Shown one piece after another: positions 1 through 14,372 of a stretch of DNA of 64,000 nt. Position 1 is the first letter of the stretch. Each line of letters starts with the position of its first letter. A program made the translations under genes and the position numbers. The DNA lies in assembly GCF_963676685.1 (NCBI RefSeq), contig NC_092348.1:20125386-20189385 (forward strand). Reading direction: 5' to 3'. The notes under the pieces are model-generated. The model worked only from the letters and a program-made list of their open reading frames with translations. It had not been told where the DNA came from and ran no database searches. Source of the stretch: Mytilus edulis. Its lineage: Eukaryota; Mollusca; Bivalvia; Mytilida; Mytilidae.

Positions 1-283
1 CATCCATATTGAATTACAGGCTCCTGACTTGGGACAGACACAAAGATACAGAATGTGGCGAGGTTTAACATGTTAGCGGGATTCCAACCCTCCCCCTTAA
101 CTGGGAAAGAGGTGTAACAATACAGCATAAGAACGAACTATAAAAAAAATCAGTTATAAAAGGCCTAACCCATCAGATGGACACAAATACCTAATCGAGA
201 AGATGGCATATATACCAAGAAGTTTTGGAAGTTTCTTTAATTTGTTTCAAAAATAAAGTGATTTGGTATACATATAAGAAAGA

Positions 284-375
284 AGTTTATGATGATTGCC
301 AATGAGACAACTCTTCACAAGAGAATAAATGATCGACACAGAAATTAACAACTATAGGTCACCGTATGGCCTTCA
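284..375 (+). repeat. Family A dispersed repeat (GAGACAACTC type)
   Basis: TTGCCAATGAGACAACTCTT ... CTATAGGTCACCGTATGGCC. Other copies in the window: 21421-21548, 24100-24186, 29857-29946 and 31427-31490 (plus), 36675-36790 and 45325-45370 (minus), with shorter diverged pieces at 6139-6200 and 35707-35760. All share CAATGAGACA and usually TATAGGTCA.GGTA.GGCC. Confidence 0.75.
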
Positions 376-2903
376 TCATGTACAGTTGTAACCAAATACA
401 AGGAATCAAAGATATTACTTAAAGTTATTGAAAAGCAGTTATACCAGGCAAACATGGATATAACATGTAACCCAATGTTTCTATTTCATTTTTTGGTAAA
501 ATTGTGAAATTTCAATTTAACGTTTTCAGGGATAGCCACAGTCATTTATGTTGCAAAAGCCAAAGTCATTTTATAGGATTATGATATTCAAACCAAGACT
601 TATGATGATAAATAAGACAAAATTGTCTCAATAACCTCCTGATGCTCAATAGGTTGCACCCGTCTCATAGTATGCAGTATTTAATGTTATAACGCAACGC
701 GTATGCAGTGTATTAAGGAACACTTTACTTCTATTCTGTATATGCAATATATTCTAAACATGATATAGACATGGAATGATAGAATTATTCCCTGCTTTAT
801 ATCTTTTTAATTCTTTCGAAGTCGCAAAAGAAAATCGAAAAATGTAAAGATTTAATGTGCTTTTCACAAGAATCATAAAAATTATCGTTAGGTTGATACT
901 GTGAAACATAAAAATAAAGTGCATTAGCTAAGGCCGGAAGTAGTCAAACTTTGTCTCCAGAAATAATGGTTCCGAACGTAAATGATCGGAAGTAACGACA
1001 GATCCAAAGAAATATAGAATTTCCTACTTTACGAAACGAATTAATGTTCTGGAAATTATAGCAACTAATGACTGAATTGGGTTAATTTCAAATAATTTCC
1101 CTTTCTTTCCTGGTAAATAAGGCTTTGATAAAATCAAAATTGTAGTTCTTAAAATAAATGTGTATTGGTTGTCGATAAAAGAATCGAAATCTACCTGTCA
1201 TTTGATTGCAGGTGAAATAATCGTAATGATACTTAATAGCAATTTCAACAATTTCTGCCAAAGAGTTGTTGAACAAAACCCATAAAATTTCCATCAAGGA
1301 ACTTTTAAGTGTACTACTATAACACTGATATCACAATCTCCTATAGTTAAATAGATGATAATAATAAAAGCACTTGTGTTGAAATCGATTCGGCGCTATA
1401 TAAGGGTATCCAACATCAGAGAAGTTTTATTTACAACACAATGAATGTCCATGTCAAAATAAACTTTTAATCCTTCAATCGACCGGATCTAAGCTCCTTT
1501 ATTAACAATTCAAAAATGTATCGTTATCGATTCAATAGCTACCTTTATCTAACAATACAAAATGTATATTTAAATTTTGACACGTGTTGTAGTATAGACT
1601 CATCTTCAATTTGTCAAATCGATTTCTTTGTGTTTTGATTGAAATCAATACGTACTAATGCAGCTTAGAGAAGATTTCCTCTTTGGAATCAATTTCTTGC
1701 TGTTTTCACCTGTATATTTCTGCTGGGATTCTTTGATGATATCAATCTACCATACCTGATCTTCTTGACCATATCTAAAAGGGCGTGCTTTGCTTCAATA
1801 GAATAATTGTTATGACTTTGAAGATTTTTCATGGGAATGTTTTTACCGTTATTTTTTCCCATGGAATCCCGTGTCTGCAGATTTAATAATTCCACTAGAC
1901 TTATTGAGTTTTGATTAAAATTAATTGCAATGTCGCAAAATCTCCATGGAATAGTTTCATAACAATATATAGAAATGAAATCATTCGGATAATCCTATTT
2001 TTCAATTAAAATATTTAACACTGACTTTTTGTTATGAATCAGTTATTGTGAAAACCAACAAGGCAATAAAAGTGATGCTAATTTTCTCATTCTAATTACC
2101 CATATAAATTACAAAATTTGAACTCTCTATATTATTGTCCGACGAGTGCAATTTGTGAAAACCCGAGCTAACTGTTGCATTTAAAAAAAAATGCTGGTTA
2201 GGGCATTGCACTGAAGGAACTTTTTGAAAAGAAGTAAACAAAACTCTTAACTTGAGTAAAAATGTCTCCTGCCTTTCCTTGTGCTAGGTACAAACCAACT
2301 TTAATTTGTTTGAATAACACCTTCTTACATCATAATAATCCGCATATGGTGTATAAATACCACAGTTACTTTGCATTACAGCTTTCGTCTGTATCAGTTG
2401 GACAATATAAAGTACATAGAAGAGCCAACAAAAATATCAACCGTTAGTAATCCTTAAAAATTAACAAAAGGAATTTGATTATTTATCATTCTAGGATTCA
2501 GAGAAACTAAAATGTTTTGAGTCATACCCATTTTGTATCAGTATTAGTTTATCAAAAAAAAAGCAAGAGTATATAATTGATGGGAAATAAATATCTACAA
2601 TAAAAGATACCAAACGTTTAGGTTTTAGATCATATATCTTTTCAAGCACGTTTTTCATATTTTGGGTTTTGTGCAATTCTGATGAGGTGCTACTAGTCTC
2701 CGAGGATAGCTTTGGTCCGGTAGTCAAGCAGAGCTTAGCTACTGATAACTTAAGTTTCTTATATTTATTTCAAATTAGTATGTGTTAAGTAATTTCTAGA
2801 TGGTTATGCCTATAAATTAAGGTTCCATTTTTCAATATCAGGTATTTCCTCAAGTGTAAGTTCATGCTTGGCTTTCAAAGTTTTATTTTAGTATTCCGGA
2901 TAA

Positions 2904-2935
<32 letters not shown>

Positions 2936-4021
2936 AAAAAAAAATGCTTCAGACGAACCACATCTTATATGTTATCGTTATTTAAAAAACATTAACAATC
3001 AATTTCAATATACATTGAACACCATATGGACTAATTACTACAAGCAAAAATAATAGACTTATCAAAGATACCAGGCTTAAAATGTTGTAAGCAAAAATGC
3101 GCGTTACATTGTACGTCTAAAATAGACTCACCAATGACGCTCACATCATAAAAGGTTAAAAGGCGAAATAAAGAACAGAGTGCAATTTGTCAAATCAGAA
3201 TTACGTATTATGTGTTCATAGTTCACTAAGATGACCATTCGTCCGTTATAAAACGACTGTTTTGACCTCAAAAACAATACAACTCGATGTACACAGTGTT
3301 TGTAGTTTTGGATATGTATCCCTCTTTGATTTATGTTATTGTAGTTGAGAAATATGTATGCAGTTTTATAGCAAATCAGGTATTTTTTGTTCCCACTACC
3401 CTTACAAGAACTTGCTAATGAGCTTGATTTTGGTTTATGCTGTATAGTAATAGGTATTTTTCAATTTCAGTCCAATTGCTATAATCTGTGAAAGTTTATA
3501 TTTTGTTAGTCCCTACCGTTTTCCGAATTTATTCGAGAGCAAGGGAAAGCCTAGCAAAGACTTGTTGGCGAGGCAAAGCTATTAAAGAAAACAACACTTT
3601 ACAATCTAGCCACAAACTTTAAAGATATGCTTCCGTTCCGTTCATGTGTTGTAGTGGCAAGAAATGTGATTTTTTTTTAAAGATATGTAAATTTTATTAT
3701 AATGTATTTATTACAGGTTAGGTGTTGCTAGCTCTGTTTGAATTTAGATCATATCTGTCTTGTTTTGACAAAGTTATCCATAAAACAGAACTCAACAATT
3801 ATAGAATGGTATAGTAAAATGTTGAGCATTTCCTTTTTTAATTGTTATTAGCATGGGACGAAAACACCATTGTTCATTGTTGTTCCGTTCCGTACTATAT
3901 ATAAATACATGCATACCTGGCCAGTGGAATAAATCCTCGATATTAAGACGGGTTTCAATGCCAATCTAATGAGAAATACTAGTATAAAAGTATAAATTCC
4001 ATCTACAGAAACGAGACTCGT
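376..4021. other. Intergenic, no gene seen
   Basis: AT-rich. Holds the C27-A9 tract and a minus family B fragment at 3.06-3.14 kb. Short frames show no domain or splice logic. Confidence 0.6.
2909..2944 (+). repeat. C27-A9 homopolymer tract
   Basis: 27 C followed by 9 A. Homopolymers this long are error-prone in sequencing; the exact length is uncertain. Confidence 0.95.
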
Positions 4022-4497
4022 TTAAGGTGTCAGACCTCTAATTAAAAATCCCTATCTGTTCAACCAAATTTTGCAACTTTCACAGCTTTCTAAATATTTT
4101 TACCTTTAGTTTAACTTCATAGAAACCAGGTATATCCTGAATTGTAAATGTATCAGCTTTCTACATGCCAATTTTCACCATACCTGTAAAGCCTTCTAAC
4201 AAAATAACTGACCTTCGAACAGAGGTACTCCAAAAATAACCCCTGGTTTTCTAGAAATCTTAAATTAGTATACTATGGAGTGCATTAATCCTCAATTTTT
4301 TATGCAAACTCATAGACAAGTAAATTTTGGCTCAAAATGGTCTAGACATATTTCTCTTTCACCAAAAGTTTCATTTCTTCAAGTTTGTTGGTTAGTTTAA
4401 GTAAACAAGGACATCAAAAGCACTATTTTGTGTCAGAGTAGGGTTTCTTTTAATACGTTCTAAATTGGAGGGAGTAATTGGTGGTCTGACACCTTAA
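4022..4497. mobile_element. MITE with TTAA-flanked terminal inverted repeats (piggyBac-type)
   Basis: The 15-bp sequence TTAAGGTGTCAGACC at 4022-4036 is repeated in exact inverse at 4483-4497. If the outer TTAA is the target duplication, the terminal repeat is GGTGTCAGACC. The 476-bp interior is AT-rich and non-coding. TTAA target duplications are diagnostic of piggyBac-like (and Kolobok) transposons; which family is not resolved. Confidence 0.65.
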
Positions 4498-7400
4498 GGT
4501 AGCTGGGGATCCGTTTATATATATATTTAATTTAATATATAAATACGTAACATACTTTATGTCTATAGGGTCTAATAATATCAATTTTGCACATTTTTGG
4601 CTTCAGTCTTCAACTATCTTCCCAGAACAAATTTACGGTTCAGATTAATTGAAAGTTACTAGTATACTGAAATATTCATGACTTACTGAGTAGATCTTTT
4701 ATGAAAGGAGTCCCAGGCTAGTAAGTTAGCCATCTAGATAGAATGAGTTAACGACCTTTGCGGAATAATATTTGACAATTATCTTGACAAACACAAAACT
4801 CAACATCAAGTTTGATTAAGAGAAGTTGAGCATGTTGCAGTTTGTTTGTGATCGTGTATTAACGTAAACTTGTTAACGATACCGACACAAACATTTACTT
4901 TATAAACTGTTATTTCAACAATACTTTACAACCTGTTCAATATTTTATAAAGTGCCATTTAATTTGTGATAACAATAAATACAACAAGATTTTCAGTAAT
5001 CTTCAGCTCATTGTTAACACGAGGACCATATGCCAGCCTTGATAGGTATTCGTGAATTTGATAAGAGCCATTTCATGTTTAAAAAGCATGTAAGCAACAA
5101 CGAAATCTGAATACACAGTTGACTTAAAGAATAAGATCACAAAAAACTTTAAAATATTACACTTTAAACAGCTATTCCAGTGTCTTTGAAAATGAGTAAA
5201 ATATAAAAAAAGGAAAACATAATAGTGGATAGGACAGTAATGTATTCTCCATGCAGAATTCTTTGCATTTTGCGAGATAACGAGAAGTAAAACTATCAAT
5301 GCTAGTATCCCCCCACCCTATTCTAGAATATTCAAAATTAATGTTATTGATATTTGCTTAATTCAAAACCGTTCCTGTGCTCTTGTTTCACATTCCCTTT
5401 TACTTCTTCTATAATTGGTACTAGAGACTAAATGTATTTATGAATTTAGCTCTTTTTTTTCTGTCTCTCGAAAATTTGAACAGCATATTCATATATATCA
5501 CGGGATCACATGCACTGCAGAATTATTATGTTGCGACTCTACATTTATGTTAAGACCTTTGTATGCCTATTCTTTAATCAAATCTATTATCGCTTTCCAA
5601 TCTCTTTTCTCTTTTCTAGCAACATGTATTAACATTAAAAAATCACGCTTTTTATGCTTTGTGTCTCTTTAAATTACACTTTACCATTGTCTAAGCTTTT
5701 ATCGCATTTCTCTTTATGTTTATAGCAAAACCTCCCAAAAATCGAACTTGTCTTTCATTGGACTGCTCAGATACATTTAAACGTCAATATATTCTAAAAA
5801 CATCTCTGTTTGTTAAATTACGTTTGACTAGTCGTTTCTGAAGTGCGACTTCCGGTGAATTCAGTTCCATTCCTGCTTAGAGTGATTTGTAAATATACCG
5901 ACATTAGAAAATAAATGGATTTGTCACTCATATTATTCTACTCCTATATTTCGTTAAAAGCATCCTTGTACTCGGCTAATGTTTTAAATATCCACTTAAT
6001 GCCGATCGAAATGCACAAAAACTCCAGCAATAAAACATAAAATTTAATGCACTTTTTTTCTTTTTCGGAAAACGTTGAATTTGGTGATCTCAATATATCT
6101 GTATTTAAACAAGCACCTGTTAATACCAATTAGTGAAAATATGTGGTTAATGTCAATGAGACAGCAACCCAAAGACATGATAAATCTAAAAAGACCAGCA
6201 TTTAACTCAATCTAAAAGTTAAATTGCATGTCGAAATGTTGCTTTGGAGTCATTTACATGATCTTTTTCGTATGATGTATTCATCTTTTTATAGCTGCTA
6301 ATACCTTGGTTAGACAATTGAATAATGTCTCGAGATTTTCCTAGTGTAAAAAATCGTTTTTTATGATATAATTATAAATATATAATATACAAAAGTTCAC
6401 CTGACAGTTAATACCTAACGTAGTTTCACTCTCCAATTCAATTCATCTAGAGTTTCATTAATTACCTAATAATGATATCAAAGTGTATCAATATCAAACA
6501 ACAAATCTATAATAATAATAACTTTCCCTAATAATCGGTGATATGAACTTGTTAAACAGTTATAATGGCCACTTTTTCTTTATACTTGTAATTAGAAGCT
6601 GCGAAAAGCCATTAGGTAACACAAAACCGCTATTGTTTCAAAAATACTAGATCTCCTTGTAGTGACACCTGGTGACAATCAAATCATGTTCATCCTATTT
6701 TATCTATTATTCTTATATAATATTCCATTATACCTCCTCTTTATATTTCTATTGAATATTGATTAAATAATTACCAATTGTTGCAGCGCCATTAAAGTAA
6801 CGGAACACTATAGTGTTGGTTTTACCGTTTGACATAGGTATCAGTGGTTTTGATACATTGATGATCTGTGTGACTGCGGGGTGTACTGATTTACATACGG
6901 TTTAGCCGCAAACACGGAAAGCGTCTATTTCCTTAATTCCATCCGTTTTCGGATGATTCTGGGAAATTATCTATTAGTAATTCCGCCATTCATCGGCAAT
7001 CGCATTTCCTCTCTCTTTCCGCTATTGACAAGTCTAGAGTTTATCCGATTGTATTTTAGGGTATTTAACAACTAGATTTTTACAACAAAATAAAATTATT
7101 GACAATTTGATAAAATATTTTCATTTCCCCATGAAAATTATTTTGAAATGGGATTAAAGTTTATGAAAAGGCAATACGCTATGAGCACTAATTATACAGC
7201 TTAGAAATAGAAGCTACATAACATGTGTTTAATTCTTATTTTACGTTACAGAGTATACATTAAATGCAAACGTAGAAAGATGCAGACTAACAGAAGTTTT
7301 TGCTATTTCGTTTTAATTTACATATGAATTACATAGTTTTAATTTTTCATCCGATATTCCACAGCAATAAATAAAACATTTATTTCAAACAACTCTATAG

Positions 7401-7521
7401 TCCCTTAGGTGATTAAGTTAGTAACACAATGTTAACTACTGTACCCATATTTTTTACATTTATACCTAACATGTCTTGGTTTTTTGTTCACACATCGTTG
7501 TCAATATAATGGAATCTTATG
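4498..7521. other. Intergenic, no gene seen
   Basis: AT-rich with only short frames. A partial family A piece lies at 6.14-6.20 kb. No other structure recognised. Confidence 0.55.
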
Positions 7522-8045
7522 CGACTGTCATACAAGTGAGAGGTTTAGCTAGCTATAGAACCAGGTTTAATTCATCATTTTCAACACAAGAAAATGCATG
7601 TACCAAGTCAGGAATATGACAGCTGTTATCTGTTCGTGTGATGTGCCTGAGCTTTTGATTTTGCAATTTGATAGGGACTTTCCTTTTCGAATTTTCCTCG
7701 AGGTTAAGTATTTTTTGTTATTTTACTTTGTACTTGGTTGAGACTATCTCCATTTTTTTGTGCATTTGTAAAAATTTTGTAAAATGAACAAAATGTAAAG
7801 ATCATGCCAACGAAAACTTTTTTCTGATTATAAAATAAGTCATACAAATGAGAGGTTTAGCTAGCTGTAAAACTAGGTTTTACTCACCATTTTCGACGAA
7901 AAATTCATGTTCCACGTCAGGAGTATGGGTTTTTCCCAACCTGTTCCGTTCATTGATAACGTTTTATTTCGTCAGTTTTTATGGACACTCAATTTGCCTT
8001 GGAGTTGGGTACTTTCCGTGTATTTTTTTTTTCGAATGCGAAAAC
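7522..8045 (+). repeat. Family C dispersed repeat, two tandem copies
   Basis: CATACAAGTGAGAGGTTTAG at 7529 and CATACAAATGAGAGGTTTAG at 7841, each followed by ACCAGG/ACTAGGTTTA, CACGTCAGGA/CAAGTCAGGA and a TTTTCGAATT-like end. Further copies: 20060-20130, 44389-44500, 44860-45035, 48835-49010, 62225-62365; inverse pieces at 12993-13090 and 20830-20940. The 84-residue frame at 7848 lies wholly within this repeat. Confidence 0.75.
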
Positions 8046-11000
8046 AAAAAATCTCAAATAGAGTGGTTTGATTTTAAGTTCGAGTTTTCATTTAAAATCT
8101 AGGAATTATATTTTAGTTATATTGATTTATTGAATGGAAACAATTAATGCAAGAGATAAGTGCACGAATGTCAAACGAATAACATAGTGATCAATTTTAA
8201 AATTAAAAACAAAATGATATAGAGTTACAATTACACGTAGTGCCTACTGTATTCTGAAATTTGTCTTTCTTTTATGACAAAATAAAAACTAATGTCAAAC
8301 TTGCATCAGACAGAAAATGAACATTATTGAAATAAAACCTAATGATGAAATCATATTCCGTAGGATTAATTCAGGTGAAATTAACAAGTGAAATTAACAT
8401 ACCAAGATTGAAATTCAATTTGGACTCAAGCATAGACTGTACGACATTAAATACATTAAGCAAGAAAAGAAACGTCAAGTTGTAACAACATTTTATTAAC
8501 GAAACAGCATGTCGATTGCCAGCAATTTATAATACAGAAGTACTATTGAGACCGAAATGGGTTTTATCCAATAAACATGATCAATCGCTTCGTTAAAAGG
8601 CACGACACTAACATCAAGGAATTTACATATTCTGGGGTGCTTCAGAAAATCTCTGTCACAGAAAATTACTCAAATACACGTTGCATTAAAAAATAATTGT
8701 AACACAAACCAGTTATGTGAATGTGCAAAAATGTTAGGGAAAAGCTAATAGTAAGTACTTTGAAGGGATATTTCTTCTTTAGGGAAACTTACATGAACGA
8801 AATTTACATCCTATCAGATGCCCCTAGAACCCGATTCATATTCACAACGCGGTTTATGACATCACATTAAAGATATCTAAAAGAATAATGATGAGATTTT
8901 TGGAAGCTCAATGGAGTGCATTGAACAGTTCATTTAAGGCAGAGAGCGTCGACTATAGTGAAGACAGACGACTAGGGAGAATTAATCGCTATCTAATCAC
9001 TCATGACGTGTGATTTATTGACAAAAATTGGCACTAAAAAGAATTCATGATGATCAAAATATTGTAATAACGCCTTCTTATTGATGACAAACGATTCTGA
9101 TGAAGTCTTTGTAAAGTGCTGATGTAATATTGTTACTGTATAAAACATGACTTAATAGGTAGAGACACTTTACTCTGCTAAAGATTTAGCGTTTAAGCTT
9201 AATTAAATATGTTTCAGGAAAAGACTAAATTGAATTATTTCCTTGAGATATCTGATAAAAATTACATTCCTTTTATTATGTTGCCAGGTTTTGAAATGAA
9301 ACCTTGTTATATGACAAGGAAAAACGGTACATATTAAAACTTAACAGGAAGAAAATCACCAACAACAATTACTGTAAGAAGTTGACCTTGCAAAGTAAAA
9401 ACACTCAACGAAAAGTATGAAAAGGACGGTCGAAATAAAAAAAAAATACTATTTTTAAACTATCAAATAAAATAAAATAAAAAGAGCAAATAAAAAATTA
9501 AAAAGATATCGATTAAATGTTTTTCAGAAATTCAAATTTCAGTAGATGTAGACAAAATGAGCATTACTTATGGAGGGTTAAATATTAATATGTGTCCAGA
9601 TATTTCATACAATACAATAAGAGCGAACTAAAATATTCATAAAGTATTACTAATTCTATTTTTGAAAAATGGTCTCAAACGATTTGTATATAAATATGAT
9701 CATACAGACTGCATCATTCAGATACGAGTATATGTTAACAATTATCCAATGTTTGATCCGAATTCAGCTATATTTTATCAACATTCCATGCACGAAAAAG
9801 ATATAAATATATCAAACGAAAGTAAGACATTCCATTACATTGGAATAATCCGCAGTGAAAATATCAAAATCATATTTAAAATGTATCGGTCAAATGTCAG
9901 ATCATATATAAATGCCGATCTATATAGTGTGTGCTAATTCATTGCATTTAAATCTCAGCCTTAAACTCCCATGTCTGTTAATTCAGAACATCAATTTTGT
10001 TTCGTGCGTAAAAATAATACTAGGCGGTACATTGTGACATTCTGATATATATTTACCAATGTCTATTTACTATATAGTTCAGACCCCCTGTGTGTAAAAA
10101 GCCAAAGATCTTTATATTATTTGAAAATTATATCCTCGACTCTGACAACCACCGGAAGCCAGCCGTGATCATTCTAAAATACCGGAAGTTAACACAATGG
10201 CGCTACAGAGGGTTCAGTAGCAACATCAGAATAGGGGAAATGACGAATGATATGTTAAGTAAAAGATCTAATTCAAGTTATTAGTTGTTTTTGTTCCTTT
10301 CCGACATTGATCTCTCATTTCTATGGTTACTATGCCGTGAGCGGAACAATTTGGAAACTGACTGCATGGAGAGAAGAATGGAAGGAAAATCAGTTAGATT
10401 AACAAATAAATGTGTTCCGAACTTTAACAAGGGGAATTGTATTACCATGGTATAATAGAGCATGTCTTTCCGATTTCCTCCGAGCTAATGATGAATATTT
10501 CGTTTAGTTCAATGGAACTTGCTTTTATTTACCGGCTTAAATTAATTCAGAGGAGGATTTGATCATAATGGAATCTGACATATATCATACTGTTACAGGG
10601 TTAAAACACTTTCAGAGATAAAATTAAAACACAATCTTAAGCTTAATGTCTTTAATTAGTAGAGTTGAATGAATGTCTAATAATTTATGATTTATTTTTT
10701 ATAATATTGACATAAAAAGTTAAACAAGAATTACATAAGAAATACGAGAAATGGGTGCAAGAGAACAAACGCTAATCCTTATTGTGAGATTTTATAAACT
10801 TGTAGTTAGAAAAAAAAACCCAACATTTATTACTTCAGATAATAAGGAGTGTATTTGGCTTTTTACTAAATCCAGTTCTCCATGTTCTTATCTATAATAA
10901 TAAAAAGTAAAATTCCAAAAATAATGAACTCCGAGGATTATTCAAAACGGAAAGTCTCTAATAATTTCTTTGTACAGTGTTTGTATAGTTAATCCAACTC

Positions 11001-13940
11001 ATTTATCTCTATAAGCTATCAGTTTGTTGACTATATGTGTTCCTGTTGAATTAAACGTTAAGAAAGCATACCGTTTAAACAAAAATATGAAGATTTAACA
11101 GACAGTTATCAAAGGTACCAGAATTATATTTTAATACGCCTGACGCACTTTCCGTCTACATAAGACTCATCTGTGATGCACATATCAAAATAGATCAAAA
11201 TAGTCCTAAAGACAAACAAGTGAAAAATTGAAGAGCATTGATGACCCAAAATTCCAAAAAGTAGTTGGACCGTCGAAGATACAAATATAACTATCTTCGA
11301 TATGTTTTTTTTTTTTTTTATTTAAAGGTTCTTCTTATGATTTTCCATTAGGATATAATTCCATTTGATGATAAAATAACGAAATAAATATTGTTAGAGA
11401 AAAAAAATATTAAGGGATGAAATGTTGACAATTTTTTACTGCATTCGAAATGGAAAAATCTCGAGTGAATAATTCCAAACATTCTATATATTTATTACCC
11501 AAACATTTTTACTTCAATCATACCTGCTGCAGATTACCCACAGAAGCACGTTTTGTACGCACGTTCATCATTTCATACGGGTTCTTTTTTAATAACGCGG
11601 GAAGATATATGAGATGTTTCGAAAATTCAATACATTTTTAACTACCTGCACTGGTCGTGTTGTGTTGTATTTTCATCTATATATGCCACTTTTAGAACGT
11701 TTTAAACCAAAAAGATCACCCCGATTTTAAAAGGGTAGAAAAACAATCAAATTCATCAAAACAAAACAACTATTCTACCTGTTTTTTTTTTGCATTCTTC
11801 CAAATTGTTAATTACAGTAACACTGTTACAACAAATCTGATCAACTAATTTCGTTTTATAACAGTTCATTCAGACTCGATTCTACCATCAAACTGTTTGA
11901 ATCCTGATTCGTTGAATTGTAATATTTCAAGATGCTTGCAACCCTTTTCAGGAACAGTGTTCCTTTAGCTATGTTTATTGAACCTTGTTACGAGTTGTTG
12001 TGTATCACTTTTGATTGCTGTTAGTCTTTTTTATATTGTGTGTCACGTTATTATGTTTTCCAATACGTTATCTCATCTCACCACTTTGTATGTAGGTTTG
12101 TTTTTCATTTTAGCTTCTCTGCAATCTTTGTTTTAGCATTGCTTTACGAAAATAAACTATCTATTCAATAACCTATAACATTTTTTATTTGTTATTTGTT
12201 CAGGTTTTTTCTCTGTCGTTTTGTTTTGTTTTGTTTGTTTTCCATCCATAGGTTTGTCTTTCTATAAAGGATCACAAAGAACAAAGATGTGAACAAATAC
12301 AGGTCACTGTTTGGTCATAATCAATGAACATAACTCATACCGATAGAAACCTTGGAACAGTAACAAACTGATTTACACCTCAGCAATTGACGAAAACAAT
12401 AAGGACTGAAATCAACCAAAGACAATTTTGGATAACAGGCGCCTAGGTTGGCTCAGTTTTTGTTTGTTGCCTTAATTTGTTTTCTTCCTAATTGGTTTAC
12501 AAGATTTGAATATCTGTAAACTACTGTCACCTTGATTTGGAAAAGAAGCATATAGAATGTAACGGGGATAGTAAAATATGTCCTCGACTCTAATGACTTC
12601 TCTTTTCTAGACAGTGTAACAGTGTTGCAGCACAACATAAAATCAAACTGTAAACATCAGTTAAAAGGGACATGAGTCATTATATCGTTACATGTACGCC
12701 CAAAAGACAGAAGGTACATATCTTTATGTACTTTGAATTCCAGTGTTATAGTAATCTGTTCTCCAATTATATTATTCGATTTAAGATCAATAAGAGAAAA
12801 TGAATCATTATAGTTTTGATACCACATAATTATTTTTAAGTAACCGAATTTGTACAATCAAAAAGGAGGTATCACCGTACACTTTGCTTGCTACATTAAC
12901 ACATAGAAATACAGCGAATTTGTATTGCTGTATTTCAAGCAATTTTGATTACTATTAATGAATCTGTAAAAAGGTAAAATATTTTTTTTTAAATACCGAG
13001 CTTCGAGGAAAATTCTAAACAGAAAGTGTTCCTTAGCAAATGGCAAAATCAAAGACTCAAGCATATCAAATGAATGGATAACAACTGGAATATTCATGAA
13101 GCAAAGAGACATGTTTGTAATTTTAATCTGCCAGAGGGCGAAACAAATCCCTAAATCTAGTACACTTCTTTAGAATACATTCATATTGAATTTTAATCAT
13201 TTATTGATAATTTATTTCTGAAAAGATTTTATGGGTTGTTTTCTATCATAAACTATCGATATTTTTTTAATTATTGTTATGTACAATATTTATATTGCAT
13301 GTAATAAATTACTAAAAATTGTTTGATACTAAACACTCCTCTATATATTATGGAATTAATTATGTGAGAATCATAGGAATATACAATGAACTGTACTATA
13401 TTTAAAAAATATATACCATCCGACATTCGAGATTTTTTTAAAAGTTTGAAAAAAAATAAGTGAGAACTTTACATCTCAAAACACATATGATGTGTTTAAG
13501 TAATAATACCTGCAATAAACTCTAGCAAGACATCATTCAGAAATGCAGTAATTACTGTATCATAATTGTACGATCAAAAACAAGTAGAAGTATCAAAAGC
13601 GACAAATCGTTCTGTGACGTTGCCAATATGTTGATGCCATTTTTTACCTTCATTGTTTATAAAACTTTATTTCTTTGTTCAACAAAAATCAAATTTTCAT
13701 TTTGTAATATCTATATTTACATATTTAATTATTTTAAAACTTCTTAAAGTTTTAATTGTAAAAAATGAATCAGTTTCGAAAGATACAAGACAAACTGTTG
13801 GGTATTATCATAATTTTCCTTTCGCCTCGTGTAAGAACACCTTGAACATTGAGGATGCGTGCCAGTTAGTTCCGCTGTAATTTTGTCATAAAATATTATA
13901 TACAAAGGTATGACATGGAAATAATGTGTTGTATCTTTAT
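8046..13940. other. Intergenic, no gene seen
   Basis: AT-rich. Contains a minus family B copy at 11.10-11.29 kb, an inverse family C piece at 12.99-13.09 kb and two CCGGAAG motifs near 10.15 kb (see findings). The 91-residue frame at 9662-9937 has no recognisable domain. Confidence 0.5.
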
Positions 13941-13943
13941 TCC

Positions 13944-14144
13944 CTATTGTGTAATGTTACTGATCATAACTGCTGCTTCTGGAAATCCGTTCGGAATCGC
14001 TTGGCGGGAGATGTTTTCATAACAGGAATTGCTTATCATGTCGATACGCATGGTCTCACTAAAATTGAATATCATGCGGATCACACGTTTCCCCCAAGAT
14101 GACTTAGTGCACAAATTCACAAGACATACTGACATGAGGTCCAA
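13944..14144. other. GC-richer island with open frames on both strands, possible decayed exon
   Basis: About 130 bp of clearly higher GC than its flanks. The plus strand reads NCCFWKSVRNRLAGDVFITG and on to HADHTFPPR, then TGA at 14099-14101. The minus strand also has a 66-residue frame followed by AATAAA. The plus reading looks more protein-like (Cys, Trp, Gly pattern), but I recognise no family and no splice acceptor is clear. Confidence 0.25.
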
Positions 14145-14372
14145 GGTATTTTTATTGCTGCATATGTGATGTCAATTTAAATAAGCAACTATAACTTTAT
14201 ATGACAGGTTTGATATGTCTAATAATTTTGATCGAAAATTCGGCAAAAATTGTTGGTCCTCAATACTCTTCAACTCCGTACTTAATTCGGCCTTTCTAAT
14301 TGGATGAGTCTTTTGTAGACGATCGCGCGACTGGCGCAAATACAAAATTCAGTTCAATCCTGGTATCTATGA

